A stretch of 64,000 nt of DNA from Flavobacteriaceae bacterium PS02338 (lineage in GTDB: Bacteria; Bacteroidota; Bacteroidia; Sphingobacteriales; Sphingobacteriaceae): assembly GCA_029959615.1 (NCBI GenBank), contig JASCOD010000002.1:310001-374000 (forward strand), in the 5' to 3' direction. Below are positions 8,348 through 17,851 of the stretch, piece by piece. A program made the position numbers and the translations under genes. Position 1 is the stretch's first letter; the number at the start of each line of letters is the position of its first letter. The notes under the pieces were generated by a model. That model worked only from the letters and a program-made list of their open reading frames with translations, was not told the DNA's origin and ran no database searches.

Positions 8348-11300
8348 ATGAAAAAAACCTTATCGCAAGGGCTATTCTATGGGCTCTTTGCAAGGATATT
8401 CGTTATTTCGCTACTGTTGCTGTCGACGGTAAAGGCCCAATCTAAGGAACCACAATACACCTTTGAATGGGATAGAATAGTGGTGCACAAAGCGTTGAAG
8501 GAGATTGAAAAGCAGGCAAAAATACGTTTTGCCTACAATCCCCTGGAGCTAGATGTAAATAAAGAAATAGCACTCAGAGTTAAAGAAAAGAGTTTAGAAG
8601 CCCTTATTGGCGAACTGGCACAGAAACTGAACGTTAAATACATCATCAAGGAAAAATTGGTGATGTTGCAGCCCCTTAAAAGACCAAGTAGGGATGAAGC
8701 CAGCAACCAACAAGACCTCCCCCTGTCGGGAAAAGTGACGGACGATAAGGACCTTCCCTTAGTGGGGGCAATCGTCACCAATGTCAGCAATAACAGGAGG
8801 ACGGTGAGCAATGAGAACGGTGTTTTTAATCTGCCGGGTAAAAAGGGCGATGTCATTCGTGTAAAGATCATCGGCTATGCCGAGCAGGACTTTACCGTAA
8901 CCAATACGACTTCGTTTATCACCATTAAACTGGCCGAAGAAGCCATTCAACTGAAAGCAGCGGTGGTAACCGCACTCGGAATTACTAGGGAAGCGAGATC
9001 TTTAGGTTATTCGGTGGCTCAGGTAGATGGAGAGGGGCTGAAAAAGGCTCGTGAAACCAATGTCATTAATTCTTTGGCAGGTAAAGTTCCTGGCTTGGTG
9101 ATTAGTGGTACCGCTGGTGGTCCAACGGGTTCATCGAGGGTAATTATTCGCGGTAATACAACGATAACCGGTAACAACCAACCTCTTTATGTGATAGACG
9201 GGATCCCGATGGATAACTCGAATTACGGAGGTACGGGAACAGGACAATATGCCGACGGCTATGATATGGGAGATGCCATTTCGGCCATTAATCCAGATGA
9301 TGTAGATAAGATCAGCGTTTTGAAAGGGCCTTCGGCCTCGGCTTTGTATGGAACAAGAGCGGCTAATGGCGTGATCTTGATTACCACCAAAAAAGGGAAA
9401 GGAAGTAAAACCTTGGGGGTTGAGATCAATAGTACAAGCTCTTTCGAAGATCAGCTGACCAAATTTGATGGTTACCAGACCCTATATGGTCAAGGTGCAG
9501 CCCAAAGCATCAATACTGCTGCCATACAAGCCAGAACAACTTTGTTTAGAAATTTCGGGGCCAGATTAGACCCAGATTTGCAGGTGATTGGACACGATGG
9601 TGTATACAGACCTTACGCATTGGTTGAAGATAACATCAGTGGTTTCTTCAGAATTGGTTCGACTTATACCAACACTGCGGCTTTAACCAATGCCACTGAA
9701 ACTTCATCGTTCCGTTTTGCAGTAACGGATATGAGAAATAAGGATATCGTTCCTGGAAGTCAGATGAGACGAAATTCTTTTTCACTGAACGGTACCTCGA
9801 AATTTGGCTCTAAACTAACGGCAGAAGCAAGGGCATTCTATATGAACGAAAGTGTGGATAACAGGCCTGCACTTGCAGATGACCCAGGTAATATTGGTAA
9901 TGCATTTGTAGGTTTGGCCAACAACGTAGACCAGGCTTTATTTAAAAATAGTTACAAGAATCCCGATGGTTCTTATGTGGAATGGGGTGGTGGCCAATAT
10001 CGTTTAAATCCATATTGGGTAATTAACGAAATGAGAAACGAAACCACCAAGAACAGGTTAATGGGTGCTTTTCAATTGAATTACAATGTAAATTCGTGGT
10101 TTAACCTACAAACAAGGGTATCTACAGACATCACCTTCCTAGATTTTGAAAAGTATAGCCCCATATCAACGCCAGGTTTTATATCGGGGGCATTACAAAC
10201 AAGGGATCGTAAGCACGTTACTACGGAAGCAGACTTTCTTGCAACTTTCCAGAAACAGGTTAGCCCATCTTGGCATCTTTCTGCCCGTTTAGGGAGCAGT
10301 TTGTCTAGGGTATATAATAAAGGTAATACCATGTTGTTTACCAACTTGTTTGTACGCGATGCGATAGCTCCAACCAGTTTTGCAGATAAGAGTATTGTGC
10401 CCGATTTATATCGTAAACACCTGAATTCGGTTTACGGATTGTTCAGTGTAGGTTTTAAAAGTTACTTGTACATAGATGCAACGGTGCGTAACGATGCTTC
10501 TTCTACTTTGCCTGAAGGAAACAATAGTTATATCTATCCGTCGGTAGCTACCAGTTTCGTTTTTTCTGATGCCTTTAAGATCGATAGAAAGTTCCTTTCA
10601 TTTGGAAAGCTAAGAATATCTGCTGCTGAGGTTGCAGGTGACACAGATCCATTTCTATTGGACCTTTATTACAACGTAAATCCGTTGACTTTTAACAGTA
10701 CTTACTTATATGGAGGTGCAAATACGGAAGTTATGCCTAATAGAAATTTGAGACCAACGAGAACAAGGTCTTTTGAGATCGGTACTGAACTGAAATTTTT
10801 AGATGGTCGCTTGGGCTTAGATGCAACCTATTATACACAACGTTCTAGAGACCAGATCAACAGGATTCCATTACCAGCATCTTCGGGTTTTGCAGCACAA
10901 AACATTAATGCAGGTGCGGTAACTAACAAAGGGATTGAGCTTTTGGTAACGGGAAGTCCTATAACTGGTAAAAATTTCAACTGGGAAGCCTCTATTAACT
11001 TCGCCAGAAACATCAACAATGTAGAATCATTGGCAGAAGGTATTCCATTTTTGGCATTATCTGAGGCCAGGTGGATGGGTGTTGCTGTAGTAGCACAACC
11101 CAATGCAGCATATGGCTCTATACTTGCTTTCGATTATCAAAAAGATCCTAGTGGAAATATAGTGCTCGATCCCGTAACTTTATTGCCTATGCAAAGCGAG
11201 CAGAGACAGATTGTGGGTAAGGGCATATTTACCTGGACAGGTGGGATGACTAATAACTTTACCTATAAAAATTTCAGTTTAACCACCATTATCGACGTCA

Positions 11301-11836
11301 AACAGGGAGCTGATCTATTTTCGATGACCAACCTTTTTGCCGCTAGTCGTGGAAGTTTGGAAACTACCTTGGAAGGAAGGGCAGAGTGGATCAAGTCTGA
11401 GGAATCTAGACAAGCTGGAGGCTTTACATTTGAGGAATGGAATGCTATGGGGAATGTAAGGGGGTTGGTACCGAAAGGAGTAATCAGAAATTCCGATGGC
11501 AGTTATACCGAAAATACCCGAGCGGTAGATCCTTCTATTTATTGGGCACAAGTGGTTCAAGATGGGGGTGTAGCACGACCTTATATTTATGATGGTTCTT
11601 ACGTGAAGATGAGAGAGATCACATTAGGTTATAGAATTCCTTCTTCGCTAACAGCAAAATGGGGCATCAAAGATGTGCAGATTGCCGTGGTTAGTAGAAA
11701 TCCGTTCATCATCTGGAAGAATGTGCCGAACGTAGACCCAGATTCGAATTACAATAACGGAAACGGACAAGGCTTAGAATACGGCTCTCTACCTACTCGA
11801 AAAAGCTGGGGTTTCAATCTTAATTTTAAATTTTAA
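8348..11836 (+). CDS. SusC-like TonB-dependent transporter with STN domain (PUL1)
   Basis: Outer-membrane glycan importer of 1162 residues. After a signal peptide (cut near residue 30) come an STN domain (about 35-105), a carboxypeptidase-regulatory-like beta-sandwich (125-205), the plug (about 210-335, with VIIRGN, LYVIDGIPMDN and ALYGTRAANGVILITTKKG) and a 22-strand barrel ending in an aromatic-rich FNLNFKF terminus. The STN domain makes it a transducer that can signal to FecR. It couples with the SusD encoded 20 bp downstream and imports oligosaccharides using TonB energy. The plug begins with TALGITREARSLGYS instead of the VVVIGYG seen in the SusC of PUL2. Confidence 0.95.
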   Translation: MKKTLSQGLFYGLFARIFVISLLLLSTVKAQSKEPQYTFEWDRIVVHKALKEIEKQAKIRFAYNPLELDVNKEIALRVKEKSLEALIGELAQKLNVKYIIKEKLVMLQPLKRPSRDEASNQQDLPLSGKVTDDKDLPLVGAIVTNVSNNRRTVSNENGVFNLPGKKGDVIRVKIIGYAEQDFTVTNTTSFITIKLAEEAIQLKAAVVTALGITREARSLGYSVAQVDGEGLKKARETNVINSLAGKVPGLVISGTAGGPTGSSRVIIRGNTTITGNNQPLYVIDGIPMDNSNYGGTGTGQYADGYDMGDAISAINPDDVDKISVLKGPSASALYGTRAANGVILITTKKGKGSKTLGVEINSTSSFEDQLTKFDGYQTLYGQGAAQSINTAAIQARTTLFRNFGARLDPDLQVIGHDGVYRPYALVEDNISGFFRIGSTYTNTAALTNATETSSFRFAVTDMRNKDIVPGSQMRRNSFSLNGTSKFGSKLTAEARAFYMNESVDNRPALADDPGNIGNAFVGLANNVDQALFKNSYKNPDGSYVEWGGGQYRLNPYWVINEMRNETTKNRLMGAFQLNYNVNSWFNLQTRVSTDITFLDFEKYSPISTPGFISGALQTRDRKHVTTEADFLATFQKQVSPSWHLSARLGSSLSRVYNKGNTMLFTNLFVRDAIAPTSFADKSIVPDLYRKHLNSVYGLFSVGFKSYLYIDATVRNDASSTLPEGNNSYIYPSVATSFVFSDAFKIDRKFLSFGKLRISAAEVAGDTDPFLLDLYYNVNPLTFNSTYLYGGANTEVMPNRNLRPTRTRSFEIGTELKFLDGRLGLDATYYTQRSRDQINRIPLPASSGFAAQNINAGAVTNKGIELLVTGSPITGKNFNWEASINFARNINNVESLAEGIPFLALSEARWMGVAVVAQPNAAYGSILAFDYQKDPSGNIVLDPVTLLPMQSEQRQIVGKGIFTWTGGMTNNFTYKNFSLTTIIDVKQGADLFSMTNLFAASRGSLETTLEGRAEWIKSEESRQAGGFTFEEWNAMGNVRGLVPKGVIRNSDGSYTENTRAVDPSIYWAQVVQDGGVARPYIYDGSYVKMREITLGYRIPSSLTAKWGIKDVQIAVVSRNPFIIWKNVPNVDPDSNYNNGNGQGLEYGSLPTRKSWGFNLNFKF

Positions 11837-11856
11837 ACAAGTTTAGATTAAAAAAA

Positions 11857-13452
11857 ATGAAAAAATTATCATATAAATTACAGCTTGTGCTTACCCTAGT
11901 CTTATTGGTCGTGGTAAGTTCATGTAAGAAGTTTGGTGATGCTAACATAGATTCAAACAGATCTAGTGATATGGATGCGTCATTATTGTTGTCAAACGTA
12001 CAGCTTCGTTTTTCGGGAGATTTGGAGGTGAACGAAAAATTGAGTACCTGTTTAACCATGCCTATGGTTCAGCATATTGGGGGTATCTGGTCAAACAGAT
12101 ATGGCCAATTCTATATCTATTACCGCTTGTATTTGTCGTCATTGTGGGACTATACTTATCGCAATGATGTGATCAACATTGTTGATGCGGTAAGAAAAAC
12201 AAGTAATGATCCATTAAAAACAAACCTGAATGCGATCTGTAGGATCATGAAGGTATATGAGTTTGCCCGTTTAACCGATGTTTATGGAGATATTCCTTAC
12301 AGAGAAGCTGGCAAAGCCTATTCAGAGGGAATTGTTAGACCCGCTTTTGATAGACAGCAAGATATCTATAACGATTTCTTTAAGGAGCTGACGGAAGCCT
12401 CAGCACAATTAGATGCCTCTAAGGACGTAGTGAAGGGTGATCTGTTCTATAACGGTAATATTGCAGCGTGGAAAAAGTTCGCGAATTCACTCCGTTTAAG
12501 ATATGCCATGCGTTTGGTAAAAATTGATCCGGATAAGGCAAGAACGGAGGCTTTAGCAGCTTATAATGCAGGTGTTTTTGCCAGCAACGCTGATATCTGT
12601 TTAATGAACCACCAAGACGTGCAAAATATCTACGATGTTGATATGAGAGGTAATGGTATTTCTTCTTCTTTTACCCAGTCTGAGGTAGTACCGAGAGTAA
12701 CCAGTACGTTTATTAATCAGTTAAATAGCACTAACGATCCTCGTTTGCCACATGTAGTAAGATATTATATCGATATCATTAACAGACCTTTTGATCGTTT
12801 GGATATCTCAGATCAATTAAGACCTATTATTGGTTATAATGGTGTAAAACCAACGGAATATGTTTGGGATGGCTGGATGAACCAAATTGATATCCAAGTT
12901 CCAGGACAGGGTACGGTTACTGCGGTTAACAACGATCAAAAAGCACAATTGGCCAATTTCCTGATCAGAAGAAATGCGCCATTTTTTCACATGACTTATG
13001 CAGAGGTTGAATTCTTATTGGCAGAAGCAACAGTAAGATGGGGATTAAATACTGGAGGTACCACGGCACAACATTATGCAAAAGGTATGGAAGCAGCTTG
13101 TCGTCAGTTAAGCTTGTATCCGGGCGGCCCATCCATAAGTACTGCCGATATCAATACTTTTACACAAGGAAATCTGTTGATTCCGGGTAGGGAAATAGAG
13201 TTGATCAATACCCAGTTATGGGTGGCGCTATTGTTAAATGGTCCAGAAGCTTACGCCAACTGGAGAAGGACAGGCTACCCTGCGTTAACACCTTCAATTA
13301 CACAAGAATCTACCACTACTGCAATACCTAGAAGGTTTGAGTATCCGATATTAGAATTGGAACAAAATGCCAAGAATGTGGCTGTAGCTATTACCAACTT
13401 AGGTGCGGGCGGAAATTCTTGGACAAACAGGGTATGGTGGGATAAACCTTAA
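11857..13452 (+). CDS. SusD/RagB-like surface lipoprotein (PUL1)
   Basis: Glycan-binding lipoprotein of 531 residues that caps the SusC barrel. The lipobox is VVSSC with the lipidated Cys at residue 23, followed by two Lys. The body has the SusD-like pattern of TPR helices, including FARLTDVYGDIPYREA and a late FLLAEATVRWG helix, typical of the SusD-like_2 branch. It is paired with the SusC gene just upstream and followed after 8 bp by the GH18 gene, which suggests one transcript. Ligand specificity is not visible in the sequence. Confidence 0.92.
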   Translation: MKKLSYKLQLVLTLVLLVVVSSCKKFGDANIDSNRSSDMDASLLLSNVQLRFSGDLEVNEKLSTCLTMPMVQHIGGIWSNRYGQFYIYYRLYLSSLWDYTYRNDVINIVDAVRKTSNDPLKTNLNAICRIMKVYEFARLTDVYGDIPYREAGKAYSEGIVRPAFDRQQDIYNDFFKELTEASAQLDASKDVVKGDLFYNGNIAAWKKFANSLRLRYAMRLVKIDPDKARTEALAAYNAGVFASNADICLMNHQDVQNIYDVDMRGNGISSSFTQSEVVPRVTSTFINQLNSTNDPRLPHVVRYYIDIINRPFDRLDISDQLRPIIGYNGVKPTEYVWDGWMNQIDIQVPGQGTVTAVNNDQKAQLANFLIRRNAPFFHMTYAEVEFLLAEATVRWGLNTGGTTAQHYAKGMEAACRQLSLYPGGPSISTADINTFTQGNLLIPGREIELINTQLWVALLLNGPEAYANWRRTGYPALTPSITQESTTTAIPRRFEYPILELEQNAKNVAVAITNLGAGGNSWTNRVWWDKP

Positions 13453-13460
13453 CATATAAG

Positions 13461-14465
13461 ATGATGAAGAAATTATTAACGTGTTTTAAGTTATATGCTC
13501 TCTTTTTTCTGCTGTTTGGCTGTGGTAAAAGTCAAGTGGTGGCAAATGAGCCAGAATTGCCATCAAAAAAAGCTAAAAGTGATGTTGCCGTTGTGGGCTA
13601 TATGTTTAGCTCTGGCAATCTAGATACCGAGTCGGCCAAGTTGAATTTTGATAAGATTACCCATTTAAATGTGGCTTTTATTAATCCAGATGCCAATGCA
13701 GTGTTTGCGCCAGTTTTGGGATTGAGCGAAGCAGTTAAAAGGGCACATGGTAAAGGCGTAAAAGTATATGCTTCTTTTGCAGGAGGAAGTCCTCCAGAGC
13801 ATTTGAAAAATCTGCTTAAAGCCGACAAACGTAGCACTTTGGTAAATGCCTTAGCCGATTTAGCTACCCATTACGATTTAGATGGTATTGATGTAGATTT
13901 GGAGGGCAGCTTTATCGACGAAAATTATGAACCATTTGTAGTTGAATTGCATACTGCACTCAAAGCTAAAGGCAAAGAAATAACCGCCGCAGTTGCCACT
14001 TGGAATGGGAATACGATTTCTGACAAAGCTTTGGTGCTGTTTGATAAGGTACACATCATGTCTTACGACCAAACGGGGCCTTGGAATTTACAACGTCCTG
14101 GTCCGCATTCTACTTATGAAGTAGCAGTTAGCGATGTTGCCTATTGGATGGTTACTCGTTCAGTTCCGCCGGCAAAGTTGACATTGGGTGTGCCTTTTTA
14201 CGGTTACGGTTTTGGTCCAAATATCCAGAGTGATATGTCATATGGTACCATTGTAAGTACTTTTCCGAACTCAGAAAATCAAGATGAGATCACTGTTCCT
14301 GATAAGGGAACGATGTACTACAACGGTATTCCAACTATCAAGAAAAAAGTACAAATGGCAATGGATAAAAAATTGGGTGGCGTAATGATCTGGCAGCTTT
14401 TTGGCGATGCCGAAGGAGACAAGTCGCTACTGTCAACAATTAACCATACTATTAATCCTAAGTAA
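13461..14465 (+). CDS. GH18 glycoside hydrolase, lipoprotein
   Basis: Glycoside hydrolase family 18 TIM barrel, 334 residues, a chitinase or endo-beta-N-acetylglucosaminidase. The lipobox LFGC gives lipidation at Cys21, so it is probably on the cell surface. The family signature DxxDxDxE is complete as Asp141-Gly-Ile-Asp144-Val-Asp146-Leu-Glu148, with Glu148 the acid in substrate-assisted catalysis. The barrel end has MIWQLFGDAEGD, typical of the last strands. It lies directly after SusD and would cut the glycan outside the cell before import. Whether the substrate is chitin, peptidoglycan-like or N-glycan core cannot be decided from sequence. The next gene is a GH18 relative lacking the catalytic acid. 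Confidence 0.9.
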   Translation: MMKKLLTCFKLYALFFLLFGCGKSQVVANEPELPSKKAKSDVAVVGYMFSSGNLDTESAKLNFDKITHLNVAFINPDANAVFAPVLGLSEAVKRAHGKGVKVYASFAGGSPPEHLKNLLKADKRSTLVNALADLATHYDLDGIDVDLEGSFIDENYEPFVVELHTALKAKGKEITAAVATWNGNTISDKALVLFDKVHIMSYDQTGPWNLQRPGPHSTYEVAVSDVAYWMVTRSVPPAKLTLGVPFYGYGFGPNIQSDMSYGTIVSTFPNSENQDEITVPDKGTMYYNGIPTIKKKVQMAMDKKLGGVMIWQLFGDAEGDKSLLSTINHTINPK

Positions 14466-14494
14466 TTCATTTGTTTATACCTAATACTAAGAAA

Positions 14495-15832
14495 ATGAAC
14501 AAAGCAAAATATTTACTGTTACCCGTTTTAATGCTTTTACTCTTTGCTTGTAAAAAAGAGGAAACTAGTTTGGACGATGATTTCCATCCAAGAATATTTG
14601 GAAGTACGTTCAACACGCCAATGCGCATCATTAACGAGGGGCAATCGACAACATTTAATGGGTTAACGTTCTCACCAAATCCAAAAGGGCAGGCTAGCAT
14701 TAGTTGGAAAGTAAATGGTACGGTAGCTTCTACAGATACTACTTTTACCTTCGAACCAGCTCAACCAGGTGTTTATGAAGTAAAATTGGAAGCTTCCTTT
14801 AAGGGGCAAACAGCCACCCGCATTGCTAATGTGGTGGTAAACCCAACCACCTATACTTTTAAGCCTTATACCAGTGTGGTGATGCCATATATTACCCCAA
14901 CAGGATCTGTAAAAGATTTAGATTGGACTACCATCACCCATATTGCTTACAGTGGTGCAAGAGTTATACCCGATGGCACTGTTGACTTTACGACAGGGAA
15001 CGTTGGCCAACTGGCCGATGAAATCGTGGCCAAAGCACACATCAATGGTGCACCCGCAATTTTGGGGGTTTCGGGTAGGTTGTCTGGAGCTGATGGTTGG
15101 TCTGTATACAATAGCAACGACTTTGGAAGTGTAATCAGTAATCCATCGCTTAGGGCAACGCTGGTACAGCAATTGGTGGCTTATGTTGCCGCAAGAAGAT
15201 TTGATGGTATAGATATTATGATGACTGATGTTGGAAACGATAATTACGCAGTGGTACAGGCAAGTTTAGCGGGAGTTGGAAGTTTGATCAATGAGTTAAA
15301 GGCAGCACTTCCGGCACAGGCAATTGTAACAGCTACGGTTGCCGTAAACTGGATCCATTGGGATTACAGTAGTCTTACAGCTGCAACATGGCTTAATGTA
15401 AGGGCATTTGAAAACGGTATTCATGTAGGGCCTGGAGCACCTTTGGGGCAGCCTTCGCCGTTAAGCTATATGCAAGATGGTGCTAATGTTTGGAAAACTA
15501 CCAAAGGTTACCCAGCAGATAAGTTAGTGATTGGTATTCCAGCATTTGCTTTAACTTATAGCGAATTAGATGCCAATGGAAATAATTTGAGTTGGGGTTC
15601 TTATGCATACGTACCTTACAAAGATATTGTTCGTGCCGATGCCACTGCACCTCAAAACGAGTTCACCAATAAAGTAGGCAAAGGTGCTTATTACAATGGA
15701 ATACCGTTGGTTACCCAAAAAGCGCAGTACATCAAAACAAATGCCTTTAAAGGTGCCTATATATGGGGTGGAGATTTCGATGCCTCTGGTGATAAATCAT
15801 TAATCAAAGCTATTTCTCAAGTACTGAAATAA
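14495..15832 (+). CDS. GH18-like lipoprotein with degenerate active site (putative glycan-binding protein)
   Basis: Lipoprotein of 445 residues: lipobox LFAC with Cys19, an Ig/PKD-like domain (about 35-115) and a GH18-like TIM barrel (about 125-445). At the position of the GH18 signature DxxDxDxE the sequence is Asp237-Gly-Ile-Asp240-Ile-Met242-Met-Thr244, so both the third Asp and the catalytic Glu are gone. Hydrolysis by the family mechanism should be impossible. Together with the intact GH18 just upstream, this suggests a surface binding protein (chi-lectin-like) in the place where SusE/F-type binding proteins usually sit. The ATG at 14495 is chosen over an in-frame TTG 24 bases upstream because it gives a proper lipoprotein signal. 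Confidence 0.8.
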   Translation: MNKAKYLLLPVLMLLLFACKKEETSLDDDFHPRIFGSTFNTPMRIINEGQSTTFNGLTFSPNPKGQASISWKVNGTVASTDTTFTFEPAQPGVYEVKLEASFKGQTATRIANVVVNPTTYTFKPYTSVVMPYITPTGSVKDLDWTTITHIAYSGARVIPDGTVDFTTGNVGQLADEIVAKAHINGAPAILGVSGRLSGADGWSVYNSNDFGSVISNPSLRATLVQQLVAYVAARRFDGIDIMMTDVGNDNYAVVQASLAGVGSLINELKAALPAQAIVTATVAVNWIHWDYSSLTAATWLNVRAFENGIHVGPGAPLGQPSPLSYMQDGANVWKTTKGYPADKLVIGIPAFALTYSELDANGNNLSWGSYAYVPYKDIVRADATAPQNEFTNKVGKGAYYNGIPLVTQKAQYIKTNAFKGAYIWGGDFDASGDKSLIKAISQVLK

Positions 15833-15856
15833 CAAAATAAGGATTCTTCATGGTCT

Positions 15857-15895
15857 CAAAGGAAACGATATACAAAATCGTATGGGTTTCCTTTG
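15857..15895 (+). terminator. stem-loop after the GH18 pair
   Basis: CAAAGGAAAC (15857-15866) pairs perfectly with GTTTCCTTTG (15886-15895); the loop can form a further ATAC/GTAT stem. It lies 25 bp after the GH18-like stop. There is no T-run after it, so it may be a weak terminator or an RNA stabiliser separating the SusCD-GH18 part from the downstream genes. Confidence 0.45.
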
Positions 15896-15989
15896 TGCCA
15901 AAAAAACAGTGCTAACCAGATATTAAATGTCTTTTTATCAATGTGTTGTTGATGATTTTGATGCTTTGGTTACATGAGGATAAATGAAA

Positions 15990-16003
15990 GTGGGTTTGCC
16001 CAC
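15990..16003 (+). other. small hairpin ahead of the GH16 start
   Basis: GTGGG-TTTG-CCCAC is a perfect 5-bp stem with a tetraloop, 34 bp before the TTG start of the GH16 gene at 16038. It could affect translation of this non-ATG gene. Evidence is structural only. Confidence 0.25.
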
Positions 16004-16037
16004 ATATTACGAATTGCTAAATAAAAAATATTGAATT

Positions 16038-16814
16038 TTGAATAAATATTACCTTTTACCCTTCCTCATCATTTCCTTATTATCCTGCGCTAAAAGCGTG
16101 GTTAATACCTCTGGCAGCGAAAAGAAACTTGCACCGCAGTATGGGCATTTGACCCATACGGTAAACTTTAGTGGTTATACTTGGACCGTAAAGAAACCTA
16201 GAGAAACACAAGGTCCTGGACCAAATCATTGGGGCGGCGAAAATGTATGGGTAGACGAAAACGGCTGGTTGCATTTACTGGTAAAAAAGAATGAGAAAAC
16301 TGGAATCTGGGAATGCGCAGAGGTGGCCGCAACGCAGAAATTTGGCTACGGAACTTACCAATGGAAAATAGAAGGTGATATTGCTCATTTGAATAGGAAC
16401 ATTGTGTTGGGACTATTTAACTACTCTGGTAACAACATGTATGATGAAATGGATATCGAAATTTCTAGATGGGGAAACGATGCGTGGCCCAACCTGAATT
16501 ATACCATCTACCCGGCCAGTGGAAGAACCGATGCGACAAGGAAAAGCCATACCAAATTCATGACCATGGATGGAACAAAGAGTACCCATCGGTTTAAGCG
16601 TACAGCTAGCGAAGTAGTGCTGAAAACCATTAAAGGATTTCGTGATGATGATACAGACCTCATTGAAACCAAAACCTTTACCAATGTCGATGTACCGTTG
16701 AGCACTTTGGCCATGCCCGTTTACATGAACCTTTGGCTGGTAGACGGTAAGGCACCGTCTGACCAAAAAAGCGTAGAAATTATTATTAAGGAATTTAAGT
16801 TCACGGCATTATAA
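16038..16814 (+). CDS. GH16 family glycoside hydrolase, lipoprotein, non-ATG start
   Basis: GH16 beta-jelly-roll enzyme of 258 residues. The catalytic motif is Glu137-Met-Asp139-Ile-Glu141 (nucleophile, helper and acid/base), in the version without the extra bulge residue. The lipobox is LLSC with Cys17. Sequence around GPGPNHWGG and CAEVAATQKFGYGTY belongs to a GH16 branch distinct from the laminarinase-like one encoded at 23190, so a different linkage is likely. The start is odd: the frame opens with ATT then TTG AAT AAA, with TGA just upstream, and no ATG gives the signal peptide. TTG at 16038 is taken as the start. A 205-bp gap with two hairpins precedes it. Confidence 0.82.
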   Translation: MNKYYLLPFLIISLLSCAKSVVNTSGSEKKLAPQYGHLTHTVNFSGYTWTVKKPRETQGPGPNHWGGENVWVDENGWLHLLVKKNEKTGIWECAEVAATQKFGYGTYQWKIEGDIAHLNRNIVLGLFNYSGNNMYDEMDIEISRWGNDAWPNLNYTIYPASGRTDATRKSHTKFMTMDGTKSTHRFKRTASEVVLKTIKGFRDDDTDLIETKTFTNVDVPLSTLAMPVYMNLWLVDGKAPSDQKSVEIIIKEFKFTAL

Positions 16815-16847
16815 TGTCGCTATATCAATTGTTAAAAACCAAAATTT

Positions 16848-17813
16848 ATGAAAAAGAAAAGTGTAATTACATCGCTGTTATTCATTTCAACAGTAGGCTC
16901 ATTTAGTGGCGTTTTTGCCCAAGGAAAATGGAAGGGAGAAAGCAATGATGCTTTTAAATATACCTTCTCAGAAACATCGGTCAATAAAAAGGATAAATTA
17001 AAGAGTGAAGCCGAAGTGAAACAGTATGTTGCAGGTACAGAAAGTAAAGCTGGTTTTTTGCCTGCGCCTTCATCTGGCTTTGCAAAAGTTTCTATCGAGC
17101 CTAACACAGGAGCTTCGTTCAGCTATTCTGGTAAGGGTGAAGAAATGAAGCTGAGAACGATATCCTCGTCATCTAAAGCAACGTCTACTGGTCCTGCATC
17201 TATCAGCAAATTTTCGGTTTATGGGATCAAATCATCCGCTGTTGCGAGTTTGTTTTTCACCTTAGATATCAATGGTTTTGCACAAGATGGAGAAATTATG
17301 ATTCCTTTTGGTAATACCCCAGCTAACTCGGGAGATAACACGGTGACCTTTAACAATGCTAAGCAAATGTCTGAATGGTGGGATAATGAACACCTTTTCG
17401 GTGCTATCAAACTAGATGTTTATGATGGTGTATGGATGGCCTACAGTTATAGGAAACCAAGATCTGGAAAATTAGATACGCAGGCACCTAAGTTCGAGGA
17501 ACTGAAAGCATCTACGCCTTTTATTAAGGGGAAATCGCACCGCGTAGAAATTTACAGCAACAACTCAGAAGCTGACCAAGTGTATGTTCGCGATGGAAAA
17601 ACATATATTGTTGCACCACAAACTTATCAATGGTGGGTAAATGATAGCAGGGTAGTTCGTGATCAAGAAAACTACAATTTTCCGGCTACTGGAGAAACAC
17701 CTAGAGGCACTGCGATCAATAGCTTTTCTATCAATACATCGGGCAGTTCAAGACCAGTAGCCAATGCACTAGAGGTGTCGGTTAGCAATATTTCTGCTCA
17801 TCACGTAGAGTAA
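16848..17813 (+). CDS. secreted protein of unknown function, paralogue of the next gene
   Basis: 321 residues with a signal peptide (cleavage near residue 25, after FAQ). It has no catalytic motif I recognise. It is clearly related to the first ~325 residues of the following gene: both have FLPxPSSGFAK at residues 70-80, then FGNTP, a Trp-containing block ending FGxxKxDxYxG, a YRK motif, WVN, YNFPAxxGE and a closing VSNI. The pattern of short strands suggests a beta-sandwich, perhaps glycan-binding. Unlike its paralogue it ends right after VSNI and has no T9SS sorting domain, so the two copies should reach different places. It lies within PUL1, 34 bp after GH16. Confidence 0.75.
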   Translation: MKKKSVITSLLFISTVGSFSGVFAQGKWKGESNDAFKYTFSETSVNKKDKLKSEAEVKQYVAGTESKAGFLPAPSSGFAKVSIEPNTGASFSYSGKGEEMKLRTISSSSKATSTGPASISKFSVYGIKSSAVASLFFTLDINGFAQDGEIMIPFGNTPANSGDNTVTFNNAKQMSEWWDNEHLFGAIKLDVYDGVWMAYSYRKPRSGKLDTQAPKFEELKASTPFIKGKSHRVEIYSNNSEADQVYVRDGKTYIVAPQTYQWWVNDSRVVRDQENYNFPATGETPRGTAINSFSINTSGSSRPVANALEVSVSNISAHHVE

Positions 17814-17851
17814 AATTCACTAAAAAACTAAACCAGCTAAAAGAATACAAT

